DNA of 41,195 nucleotides, from positions 1 to 41,195 of the forward strand of contig CAJTXP010000038.1 in the NCBI GenBank assembly GCA_910583615.1, read 5' to 3'. This document shows positions 1 through 7,518 of this stretch, one piece after another. Position 1 is the first letter of the stretch; each line of letters starts with the position of its first letter. A program made the translations under genes and the position numbers. The notes beneath the pieces are model-generated. The model saw only the letters and a list, made by a program, of their open reading frames with translations. It had not been told where the DNA came from and searched no databases. The stretch is from an uncultured Lachnospiraceae bacterium. GTDB lineage: Bacteria > Bacillota > Clostridia > Lachnospirales > Lachnospiraceae.

Positions 1-26
1 TCCATGGAAAATTTCATTATAATCTA

Positions 27-55
27 TTGCCAAATCTGTATCAACCGGGTATAAT
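27..55 (+). promoter_or_regulatory. Probable sigma-A promoter of the ART/SecB-like operon
   Basis: TTGCCA at 27-32 and TATAAT at 50-55 are separated by exactly 17 bases. It is the best promoter match upstream of the first operon and would leave a leader of about 200 nt. The AT-rich stretch from 56 to 266 has no convincing ORF or RNA gene that I can see. Assignment to the operon is inferred from orientation and position only. Confidence 0.5.
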
Positions 56-266
56 ATTATAAAAATAAAAGTCTCAGGCATGCCAGTTTGTGTTTTTAGA
101 TACCTGACTGGGTATATCCTTAGGCATATTGCCATTTGAAAGCATGCATTTTTTTCGGGTATTTTTCTGAAACTGAATTAAGAAGCGGGTGTCATAGAAA
201 ATATTTGCAGTTCAAATTGGTTTGCGATATGGTCAGATCGGCAGATAAATATTTTGGAGTACTTTG

Positions 267-875
267 ATGGACGGGAAGATGATAGATTTAACAGGTTATC
301 ATGGGACCTGTTCTAATTGCATAGAAAGTATAGAGAAACACGGACTGGATCCGGATCAGGTAAAATACAGAGAAGATCACTGGCTGGGACAGGGTGTTTA
401 CTTTTTTGAAAATTGGGATAAAGCCATGTGGTGGGCAGAGGATATATCACGGAAGAATAGGAACAGAGGAAGTTTTCCAGTCATTTATCAGGCTGCTCTG
501 TCAGCAAAGGAGTCTGAGGTTCTGGATCTGGATGATGAGAAAGTGGTGGATCAGTTCTACAGCAGGATCCTGAATGTTCAGGCAGAGATAGAAGCGGATG
601 CAAGGGGACGTTATCCTGTTTTTGATGAACAAAAGCTAAGAGCAGTTTATTTTGACTATTATAAAAGAGAATATGGGATTTCGATTATTATCTGTACATT
701 TTCAAAACCTTGTACCAAATCTGGAGTGTACAGGAATAGAGAAGACTTAAAAAAACAAATACGTCTGGTACAGGCTCTTGGTGTATCTTACAAAGAAAAA
801 CAAATATGTGTGTCTGAAAAAGAATGCATAGGGAATACTGTTATGGTATATAATGGCGAAGATGAGGTGGTTTAG
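267..875 (+). CDS. ADP-ribosyltransferase-like protein, candidate toxin of a TAC-like module
   Basis: The 202-aa protein looks like a compact ADP-ribosyltransferase/PARP-like fold of the DUF3990-related type. Residues 11-14 read YHGT (His12), residues 40-48 read LGQGVYFFE (Tyr45), an Ala/Trp-rich helix follows, and the C-terminal stretch QICVSEKECI (179-188) could supply the third residue of an H-Y-E/Q triad. Such proteins transfer ADP-ribose from NAD to protein or nucleic acid targets; the target here is unknown. ATG 267 is preferred to TTG 264 because GGAG at 255-258 is then 8 nt away. The next gene starts on the base after the stop codon, and a SecB-like gene follows. Codon use is AT-rich compared with the genes from 1653 on, suggesting acquisition. 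The family call is from motif resemblance only; catalytic activity is not shown. Confidence 0.6.
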   Translation: MDGKMIDLTGYHGTCSNCIESIEKHGLDPDQVKYREDHWLGQGVYFFENWDKAMWWAEDISRKNRNRGSFPVIYQAALSAKESEVLDLDDEKVVDQFYSRILNVQAEIEADARGRYPVFDEQKLRAVYFDYYKREYGISIIICTFSKPCTKSGVYRNREDLKKQIRLVQALGVSYKEKQICVSEKECIGNTVMVYNGEDEVV

Positions 876-1118
876 ATGTTTAATAAGGATTTATTTTATG
901 AACTCTGCGAAAAATACGATGTTGAGTTGAGTGATGCCTATGGAAAGCCTGTAATTCGGGTTGACGGATATGTTAGAGAGATTACAGAAGACGATGTGAA
1001 GAATATGCTGCCCAGATTTCAGGAATATTTTTGGTATGATGTGTCAGAATCTGTAAAGATGAAGGAACCGGTTATAGAGGTATCTTTTGTGCCGGATGAA
1101 TTTCCGATTGCATGTTAA
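876..1118 (+). CDS. Small 80-aa protein, candidate antitoxin
   Basis: I do not recognise this acidic 80-aa protein. Its start codon directly follows the stop of the ART-like gene, with a GAGGTGG ribosome site inside the upstream gene, and it ends 11 nt before the SecB-like start. No helix-turn-helix, signal peptide or membrane segment is evident. The C-terminus, ending EVSFVPDEFPIAC, is rather hydrophobic. In toxin-antitoxin-chaperone systems a SecB-like protein protects an unstable antitoxin by binding a C-terminal addiction tail; position and size would fit that role. This is inference from context. It could instead be an immunity protein or an unrelated hypothetical protein. Confidence 0.5.
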   Translation: MFNKDLFYELCEKYDVELSDAYGKPVIRVDGYVREITEDDVKNMLPRFQEYFWYDVSESVKMKEPVIEVSFVPDEFPIAC

Positions 1119-1129
1119 GGGAGAAAAAC

Positions 1130-1516
1130 ATGAAGGTAGAGACAAAATATGTCAGTCCATTGATTTTGGAGGATATTCTTATCTCTGAAAGCAAATTTAA
1201 AAGAGCAGAAGAAGACTTGGAAGATATCAAATTAGGTATAAAGGTAGAAAGAGACATTAAAAAAATATCTGATAATGAATACAGGGTGGAGCTGGCGTTG
1301 CTTGTAGCTGATGAGAATGAGAGGATTTCTGCATTTGTAAAGGGGATAGGGCGATTTAGAACAGATCAGGAGAACCAGAGCTTGATTGAAAGGAATACAA
1401 TTGCGATTATGTTTCCGTATTTGCGGAGTTATATATCGACTCTTACTACTCAGCCGGGTATGGCGCCAGTTGTCTTACCTGCAATAAATATTGTTTCAAT
1501 GTTACAGGATAAGTGA
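1130..1516 (+). CDS. SecB-like chaperone
   Basis: The 128-aa protein matches the SecB fold in its C-terminal half. A beta-strand region ends in GIGRF, then IMFPYLRSYISTLTTQPGM and VVLPAINIVSML match the SecB pattern FPYaRe-xIs-Lt followed by Pro-hydrophobic-Asn-hydrophobic. Canonical SecB passes unfolded preproteins to SecA in Proteobacteria. Firmicutes generally lack it, and solitary SecB-like genes next to toxin-antitoxin pairs act as antitoxin chaperones (Mycobacterium tuberculosis Rv1957 is the model). ATG 1130 is chosen over 1112 because AAGGGAG at 1117-1122 is correctly spaced. An intrinsic terminator follows at 1528, so the three genes form a closed unit. The family assignment is fairly secure; the role as antitoxin chaperone is inferred. 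Confidence 0.72.
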   Translation: MKVETKYVSPLILEDILISESKFKRAEEDLEDIKLGIKVERDIKKISDNEYRVELALLVADENERISAFVKGIGRFRTDQENQSLIERNTIAIMFPYLRSYISTLTTQPGMAPVVLPAINIVSMLQDK

Positions 1517-1527
1517 CCTACAGTATA

Positions 1528-1571
1528 ACAGCTGTTGCCAGGGCATTACGCTTATGGCACCGGCTGTTTTT
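1528..1571 (+). terminator. Intrinsic terminator after the SecB-like gene
   Basis: A 12-bp stem (1528-1539 with 1556-1567, including two G-T pairs) is followed by a run of five T at 1567-1571. It separates the ART/SecB-like operon from the DUF4132 gene. Confidence 0.7.
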
Positions 1572-1652
1572 CTGTATTTTCAGGAAAAACGGGTAATTAT
1601 TTTCAAACTGACAGGAAGAAAACAAAAGAGGTATTGGAGGACGGCCAGCATC

Positions 1653-4600
1653 ATGATCATACCAGAATCAAAGGAAAACAGCATCCAAAAGGAATATTTT
1701 AACCAGATTAAATTATCGAAAGCAAACAGGGAGATCGCAGAAAATTATCTTTGCATGGACCAGCCGGAGGATCCGGAGCTTCTGAAGAAAGCGGAGCATC
1801 AGGATCTGGCGGCGGCGGTTCGCTGGATCGAGACGAAGGCAGACTATGTGAAATGGCTCCTGAAGAAGAACCGGACGGAAGAGCTGGGGCGTCTGGTCCG
1901 TCTGCTGGCGGCGGTGGGCGGATCGACTGCCTGGAAGCCGTTGGTCAGCTACGAATACGGCGCCCGCCTTTCGACACTTGAGAAGACGCTCGCCTGTCTG
2001 CAGGGACCCGATGCCGGGGCGCAGAAGATGGCGATTCGAGCAGGACTTTGTGCACTGTCTCTGATCATCGGCAGACCGGAAGACACAAAAGAAGTCTGCC
2101 GTTACGGGGAGGAAGACCCGGATGTGTTTTTGGATGCGCTTCGCTACTGTTACAACAGCAGCCAGGCGTCCGGTTCCGAGCAGGAGCGGAATACCTGCAT
2201 GCTTCTTGAGGCCATGTATCTGTATCACACCGAAAAGGGTGCAGCGCCGGAGACGGTTCGGGATCTGGAAGAAAGGCTGACTGCATCCCTGGAAGACATT
2301 ATGGCGTTTGAACGGCGGGAGCTTGCCTGCATCCAGGAGTTTGCACGGACCGCGGACCGGGATACTCCGTTTCCCCACCGAATCCTGTCGATCTACAATC
2401 AGAGACGGACCGGGACCAATACGCCGGCGCTTATCACAGCGTGCGCGTTTCTGGCGTTTCGGCATTCGGTGCGCTTTGAGATCCTGCTGCGGCTGATGGC
2501 GGCTGTTGACCATCGATATCAGGGGAGGAATCTCATGCTTGCCACCTGTATGGGAGTGTCTGAGGAAGCATATTTTGACATGCAGATGGCGCAGTTGGAG
2601 GACATGCTGCCGATTCCCGATGAAAATTATGTGATCTGGTGTTTGCAGTATGGATATACGAAGGCAGTAGAACGCATGGCGGTCAAATGTCCGGAGGGCG
2701 TCCGGGAGGCGGCGGCAAAAGCGGAATCCAAACTGTACCGGGAGCTGGTGGAAATTCTGCAGAAGACGGATACAGAGATCGGCGACGAGCTGAAGGCGGA
2801 TTATCAGAAGATGTACGGTGAAAAGATCGCATCGGAGCTCGTACGGAGAGTCAGTCCGGGAAGAGCGGATGCGAAGGAATATCTTCTTGGAAACGGTTCG
2901 GCGGAACTGCTGAATCCTTATCTGAAAGAGTGGGGATCCGACCTTTATGAAGAAAGGGAAGTCTATGAGAGGCTTACGGTTCTGAAACGAACGGAACCGT
3001 CCATGTACCGGCGGGGAATCGTACTGGAAGCGCTCCGGAAAATGGCGGGTTATTTTGCACATTATCCGGTATTCGATCAGGAACCGGGCGTTCAAAACGA
3101 GTATGAGCTTTTGATGGATGAGCGCCAGCTTGGCGGGATTCTTGAAATTTTTGAGGAAGAGGGTATTTCTGTCCGTTGTCAGATAGAGGCGCTTGGCGGC
3201 ATGGGAGACTGCCTGGACAAAAAAAGGAAGACAAAGTATCTGGACCGGTGCGTGGAGCTGTTTGCCCGGAGAGGAAGAGAAGCGGATGCCGGTCGATGGA
3301 AAGAAGAACTGGCGGAAACGGTACAGGAAGGGAGTCCTTCTGCGTGCTGTCTGGCGCTGAAAGTACTGGAACAGTCCGGCGGAGCCGCATACAGGGATCT
3401 CTTTCTGGCCTGCGCCGCCGGCGGCACAAAGCAGGTACGTACATTGCTGGTCAGCATCTGCAAAAAATACAGAGAATGGATGCCGGAAGTTCTGGAATTT
3501 CTGAAGTCCGGAAAAGTAAAGGAACGGGAATTTGCCGTCCTGCTTCTGGAAGAATGGGGAGATCCCTCCTGTCTGGAGACGGTCCGGGCAGCGTTTGAGC
3601 GGGAAAAGAATAAAAAGCTGGCGTCCTCTCTTCAGGAACTTCTTAAGGAACTGGAACAGGAGGCTGGCGGCGCAGACGCGTCACAGTCCGGCAGGGCAAA
3701 ACGGACGGAGGAAAAGCTGGCGGCAGAGATTTATAAGGGAAGCCGGAAGAAGAAAGTGGAGTGGGTTTTGAGCCTGCCCTTGCCCGCGGTTCACCGAAAG
3801 GACGGCGAAGCTGCCGAAGACGCATATCTTCGCGCCATACTGACCGCTTATGCGGTTATGGACGTTCCAGGCGTCAATAAAGACGCATGCCGGCTGGCGA
3901 AAGCGCTGGTTCCGGAAGAACTCTCAGCCTATATGCAGGCATTGTACGAAGGGTGGCTGTCCGCGGGAGCGGAGGCAAAGAAACGCTGGGTGCTTTATGC
4001 AGTCTCAATTCACGGGGGAAATGCCATGGCGCCGGTTTTGTACAGGCAGATCAAAGACTGGGCGGAGCATTCCCGGGGCGCCATGGCGGCGGAGACTGTT
4101 TACGCACTGGCGCAAAACGGCAGTCCGGAAGCGCTGCGCCTGGTGGATCAGATGTCGGGAAAATATAAGTTCCGCCAGGTAAAGAACGCAGCGGGAGAGG
4201 CGCTTCGTCATGCAGCGGAGGCTCTTGGCATCAGCCGGGAAGAGCTGGAGGAACGTCTGGTGCCGGTTGATTCGGAGGGTATGACGAAAAAACAGTTAAA
4301 GGATATGCTGTCCCGTCAGAAGCTCCGTCTGGAGCAGGAGATGCTGACGGCGTACTTCCGGGAGCCGCAGAAATGGCGGGAACTGTTCGTGGACCGTCCG
4401 CTTATGCATTCTTTTGCCATGGGACTGATCTGGGGCGTGTACGAAGAGAAAAAGCTGAGAGGGACGTTCCGGTACATGGAGGACGGTACGTTCAATACAG
4501 CCGGGGAGGAAGAATATCCGTTTCCGGAATCCGGACAGATCGGGCTTGTCCATCCGCTGGAGCTGTCGGACAGGGAACTTGAGGCGTGGAAGGAACAGCT

Positions 4601-5036
4601 TTTGGATTATGAGGTCACACAGCCTCTGGAGCAGCTTTTCCGTCCGGTTTTTCAGGTAAAAGAGGACGAAAAAGAAGAACTGGCGTTCGTTCGGCTGGAA
4701 GAGAAAACGCTGAACGGGCTGACCCTGTCCGGCCGTCTTCTCAGGATGGGATGGTTCCGCGGGGAGATTCTGGATGCGGGGTTTTTTGAGAATTATTACC
4801 GGATGGACGGAGAACTTGGTGCAGAGCTGACCTTTTCCGGCAGTGTGGTGGGACAGGAAAACGAAGAAATAACAGTAGGAAAGCTGTATTTCTACCATCT
4901 GGCGCCTGCAGAATCCGGCAGCGGGAACCCCCGTGCGCTTCGAGAAGAAAACCGATGTCTTTTGAAGGATGTGGATCCGCGGTATTTCAGCGAGATCGTG
5001 CGGCAGGCGGCGGAAGCGGTGGGAGGAGAGAAATAA
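1653..5036 (+). CDS. DUF4132 domain-containing HEAT-repeat-like protein
   Basis: This is a very large, soluble, mostly alpha-helical protein of 1127 aa. Most of it consists of irregular helical pairs of the HEAT/TPR type. The last 300 residues or so resemble DUF4132, the C-terminal domain of E. coli MolR/YehI-type proteins: GISREELEERLVP, then a KQLK...LRLEQEM helix, a WRELFVDRPLMH segment and LIWGVYEE. The biochemical function of DUF4132 is not established. The ATG at 1653 follows GGAGG (1636-1640) by 12 nt and removes an unlikely 54-residue extension upstream. The gene is GC-richer than the operon before it. It appears monocistronic: a terminator precedes it and a hairpin plus a foldback element follow. 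A long ORF on the opposite strand (1713-3095) is a shadow of its codon bias. Confidence 0.75.
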   Translation: MIIPESKENSIQKEYFNQIKLSKANREIAENYLCMDQPEDPELLKKAEHQDLAAAVRWIETKADYVKWLLKKNRTEELGRLVRLLAAVGGSTAWKPLVSYEYGARLSTLEKTLACLQGPDAGAQKMAIRAGLCALSLIIGRPEDTKEVCRYGEEDPDVFLDALRYCYNSSQASGSEQERNTCMLLEAMYLYHTEKGAAPETVRDLEERLTASLEDIMAFERRELACIQEFARTADRDTPFPHRILSIYNQRRTGTNTPALITACAFLAFRHSVRFEILLRLMAAVDHRYQGRNLMLATCMGVSEEAYFDMQMAQLEDMLPIPDENYVIWCLQYGYTKAVERMAVKCPEGVREAAAKAESKLYRELVEILQKTDTEIGDELKADYQKMYGEKIASELVRRVSPGRADAKEYLLGNGSAELLNPYLKEWGSDLYEEREVYERLTVLKRTEPSMYRRGIVLEALRKMAGYFAHYPVFDQEPGVQNEYELLMDERQLGGILEIFEEEGISVRCQIEALGGMGDCLDKKRKTKYLDRCVELFARRGREADAGRWKEELAETVQEGSPSACCLALKVLEQSGGAAYRDLFLACAAGGTKQVRTLLVSICKKYREWMPEVLEFLKSGKVKEREFAVLLLEEWGDPSCLETVRAAFEREKNKKLASSLQELLKELEQEAGGADASQSGRAKRTEEKLAAEIYKGSRKKKVEWVLSLPLPAVHRKDGEAAEDAYLRAILTAYAVMDVPGVNKDACRLAKALVPEELSAYMQALYEGWLSAGAEAKKRWVLYAVSIHGGNAMAPVLYRQIKDWAEHSRGAMAAETVYALAQNGSPEALRLVDQMSGKYKFRQVKNAAGEALRHAAEALGISREELEERLVPVDSEGMTKKQLKDMLSRQKLRLEQEMLTAYFREPQKWRELFVDRPLMHSFAMGLIWGVYEEKKLRGTFRYMEDGTFNTAGEEEYPFPESGQIGLVHPLELSDRELEAWKEQLLDYEVTQPLEQLFRPVFQVKEDEKEELAFVRLEEKTLNGLTLSGRLLRMGWFRGEILDAGFFENYYRMDGELGAELTFSGSVVGQENEEITVGKLYFYHLAPAESGSGNPRALREENRCLLKDVDPRYFSEIVRQAAEAVGGEK

Positions 5037-5118
5037 CAGACTGGACAGGGAAATGTTCTTGTGAAGGGGCTTCTCCCGTATGAAAATATACTCAGGAAAA
5101 ACCAACAGGAGAACTTTT

Positions 5119-5150
5119 TAGACGAGGGTTGCTGATGCAACCCTCGTCTA
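5119..5150. terminator. Strong hairpin downstream of the DUF4132 gene
   Basis: A perfect 14-bp stem (5119-5132 with 5137-5150) closes a TGAT loop 80 nt after the stop codon. There is no T-run on the plus strand after it (ATAAATC), so it is a terminator-like hairpin rather than a textbook terminator. The remaining DNA to 5384 is AT-rich with no gene I can support. Confidence 0.5.
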
Positions 5151-5384
5151 ATAAATCTGATTATACTCTTTAGATCTAACGTTAGTATATACCATTTTCC
5201 CTTCAAAATCAATTTTTTTATATTTTTAACCATTCAACATCCGGCTTGACGATTTGTCTTGAATTAACATATACTTCAAAATTTTTTCCATTAACAAACC
5301 TCCATTTTTTGATATTATACAACACAGTTACCTGTCATACAAGATTTTTAGAGCCAACTGTATTTCCGACAATTTCTGAAGGCT

Positions 5385-5597
5385 TTACTTTTTACGGGGT
5401 GGGTGGTCTGCGCCCTGGCCCTCTGTGCTCTGCAGCGCTGTGTGGACTGGAGCGGACAGCGGGGCCGTTTTGTCCGTCACAGGCGAACAGACCTGTCCGA
5501 ATGGGGCGGACAAAACGGCTTCGGTGTCCGATACATTCCATACGAGCGCAGAACACAGAGGGCCAGGGCGCAGACCACCCACCCCGTGAAAAGTAAC
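5385..5597 (-). mobile_element. Foldback MITE-like element, copy A
   Basis: The 213-bp element is nearly palindromic along its whole length. The left end TTACTTTTTACGGGGTGGG pairs with the right end CCCACCCCGTGAAAAGTAA, and pairing continues inward with a central core of the GTCCGTC...GACGGAC type. The 9-bp sequence CTGAAGGCT occurs immediately outside both ends (5376-5384 and 5598-5606), an exact target-site duplication. The two inner arms differ: one contains GTGTGGACTGGAGCGGAC, the other CTCGTATGGAATGTATCGG, which gives the element a direction; strand here is by that convention. It lies between the DUF4132 gene and the ECF sigma gene. Short ORFs inside it are not genes. Confidence 0.88.
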
Positions 5598-5771
5598 CTG
5601 AAGGCTGCTTTTCACATGTCAACGGACGTCCGGGTGGCGTGGGTGCAAAAGCAACCTCCAAAGTCCGGCATTTTTTTATATTTCTGCATCGAAATGCGGT
5701 TTATGGTAATCTAATAGATGTAAACAGACAGACGGGACCCCGGCCGGGCTTCCAGACGGAGGATAAAAGAT

Positions 5772-6269
5772 ATGAGTAAATTGGTGAAAAAGGCGCAGCG
5801 GGGAGATGCGGAGGCCTTTATCGAATTGATCGAACAGAATAAGACGACGCTCCAGAGGGTCGCTTACGGATATTTCCGGGGAGAGGAGGATGTGGCGGAC
5901 GTGATTCAGGACACGGTTCTGGATGCGTTTGAACACATAAAGAAGCTGAAAAAGCCGGAATATTTCCGTACATGGCTGGTGCGGATTCTCATGAACAACT
6001 GCAACCGGCTTTATAACCAGAACAAAAAGAGCTGCGGACTGGAGGAAATGACGGATGCGGCGGACGAGTCCTGCGGAACGTCGGAAGTGGAGTTTCACGA
6101 GCTGCTGTCTTCGCTTCCGGAGGACAGCCGGGTGATCTTCCTGCTGTATTACGGAGAGCAGTTTACGACCAGAGAGATCGGGCAGATGCTGAATATGAAG
6201 GAGTCCACGGTCAAGAGCCGTCTGCACCGGGGAAAACAGAAGCTGCGGGTGGAGATGCAGGTTGTATAA
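5772..6269 (+). CDS. ECF sigma-70 family RNA polymerase sigma factor
   Basis: The 165-aa protein is an extracytoplasmic-function sigma factor. The sigma-2 region covers about residues 10-75 (EEDVADVIQDTVLDAFEHI, then FRTWLVRILMNNC), and sigma-4 covers about 110-160 with the helix-turn-helix TTREIGQMLNMKESTVKSR. It directs RNA polymerase to a small envelope or stress regulon. GGAGG at 5758-5762 precedes the ATG. A DUF4179 membrane protein lies 43 nt downstream, the usual sigma/anti-sigma pairing of SigV/RsiV-like systems in Clostridia. The upstream stretch contains GCAACCT near 5650, similar to ECF -35 elements, but I see no clear -10, so autoregulation is only a possibility. Confidence 0.88.
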   Translation: MSKLVKKAQRGDAEAFIELIEQNKTTLQRVAYGYFRGEEDVADVIQDTVLDAFEHIKKLKKPEYFRTWLVRILMNNCNRLYNQNKKSCGLEEMTDAADESCGTSEVEFHELLSSLPEDSRVIFLLYYGEQFTTREIGQMLNMKESTVKSRLHRGKQKLRVEMQVV

Positions 6270-6312
6270 AAACAGATCAGGCTATGGGAAATGATGAACA
6301 GGAGATGGAAGT

Positions 6313-7518
6313 ATGAGGCAGAAATATACAAATAAAGATTACCGGAGAATACTGGGGATGGATCTGACAGAGTCGGCGCTCGTCCGGAAGAAGATGCAGG
6401 AGGCATACCGGACGATCCGTAAGGACAGCTGTCCCGAAAAAAACATGCGGAGAGAAAAGAGCCTGCGGGGACTGATCATGGGCATGTCTGCCGTGGCGGC
6501 GGCGCTGGTGCTGAGCATGACGGTATGCGTGGCGAATCCGTCACTGGCGGCGAAACTTCCTTTTATCGGAAATATTTTTGAGACTTTGGGAGCGGATTCC
6601 GGTTATGCCGGTGATTTTAAGCAGGATGCGGTGCGGCTGGTGGAACCGGAGGCAGTGCAGGAGGACGGCGCCGTGGACAGTCCTTATGTGCAGACCGACA
6701 ACGGGATCACTTTTACAATCTCGGAATGCAACTATGAGAGTATGGCGATGTATCTGGCCGTTGGCATCGAGTCAGAGGAAGGATTCAGCGAAGACCTGAG
6801 GAATTTTGCCCGCTATCGTTCTTATGAGGAAACGGCGGAGTCGGAGATGGCGGTTTCATACAGCGCGTTGTATATGAAAAGTACATCGGAAGCGGACTTT
6901 TCCGCATCTGGAATGGGAATTTATGAGGGCGATCCGGCAAAGGGTACATCCTCCCCCTACTGGATACAGGGAAAATTCGTGGATGAACATACGTTTGCTG
7001 GCGTTATCCGGGTGGATCTGATGCACATGGGAATTCTTGACAGGAACGGAGGATGGAGTGAGATCAGGAATGAGGATCTTCCGGATGAATTTGTCTATCA
7101 CCTGCATGTGACAGAACTTTTTGCAGACTTCAAAGGCGAGCGTCTGTCCGGCAGCTGGGATTTTGCGCTGGATGTAAAACTGAACCGGGAAGCCACCATA
7201 AAGAAAGAGATCAACGACACCAATGAGGACGGCATCGGGATCGGAACGGTTACGAAGACCGCTTATGAGCTGTATGCAGAGCTGCTTGTTCCAGAGGGAG
7301 CGGACCGGCTGGACTATGTTGTGGCAATCTGCGACGCAGAAGGAAAACCGCTGGAATCCCAGGCGGAATATGCAGAGATCTATTCGGTCTACGGCAGGGA
7401 CACAGACAGGGTGCAGGTATATGTGGTGGATTATATGACCTACATGGATGAATGCAAGGGCAATAATTACCGCAACCTGCCGGAAAAAGCAGTATACCAG
7501 ACAGAGGTGGTATTCTAA
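6313..7518 (+). CDS. DUF4179 domain-containing anti-sigma factor
   Basis: The 401-aa protein has a cytoplasmic N-terminus of about 50 residues that would hold the sigma factor, one membrane segment at about residues 54-75 (MSAVAAALVLSMTVCVA), and a large extracytoplasmic part beginning LPFIGNIFETLG, a hallmark of DUF4179 proteins. It follows the ECF sigma gene by 43 nt with a GGAG site at 6301. The outer domain probably senses an envelope signal leading to proteolysis or release; the signal is unknown. Its stop codon overlaps by 4 nt the stop of the convergent yyaL-like gene, leaving no room for a separate terminator between them. Confidence 0.82.
   Translation: MRQKYTNKDYRRILGMDLTESALVRKKMQEAYRTIRKDSCPEKNMRREKSLRGLIMGMSAVAAALVLSMTVCVANPSLAAKLPFIGNIFETLGADSGYAGDFKQDAVRLVEPEAVQEDGAVDSPYVQTDNGITFTISECNYESMAMYLAVGIESEEGFSEDLRNFARYRSYEETAESEMAVSYSALYMKSTSEADFSASGMGIYEGDPAKGTSSPYWIQGKFVDEHTFAGVIRVDLMHMGILDRNGGWSEIRNEDLPDEFVYHLHVTELFADFKGERLSGSWDFALDVKLNREATIKKEINDTNEDGIGIGTVTKTAYELYAELLVPEGADRLDYVVAICDAEGKPLESQAEYAEIYSVYGRDTDRVQVYVVDYMTYMDECKGNNYRNLPEKAVYQTEVVF

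Noticed and set aside
1713..3095. A 460-codon ORF on the minus strand inside the DUF4132 gene
   Set aside because: It is rich in Arg, His, Pro and Cys with no domain pattern, and lies entirely opposite a well-supported gene; it is a codon-bias shadow.
5403..5714. Short ORFs inside and around the foldback elements, on both strands
   Set aside because: The same Cys/Arg-rich peptides appear in several frames of every copy because the element is palindromic; there are no consistent ribosome sites.
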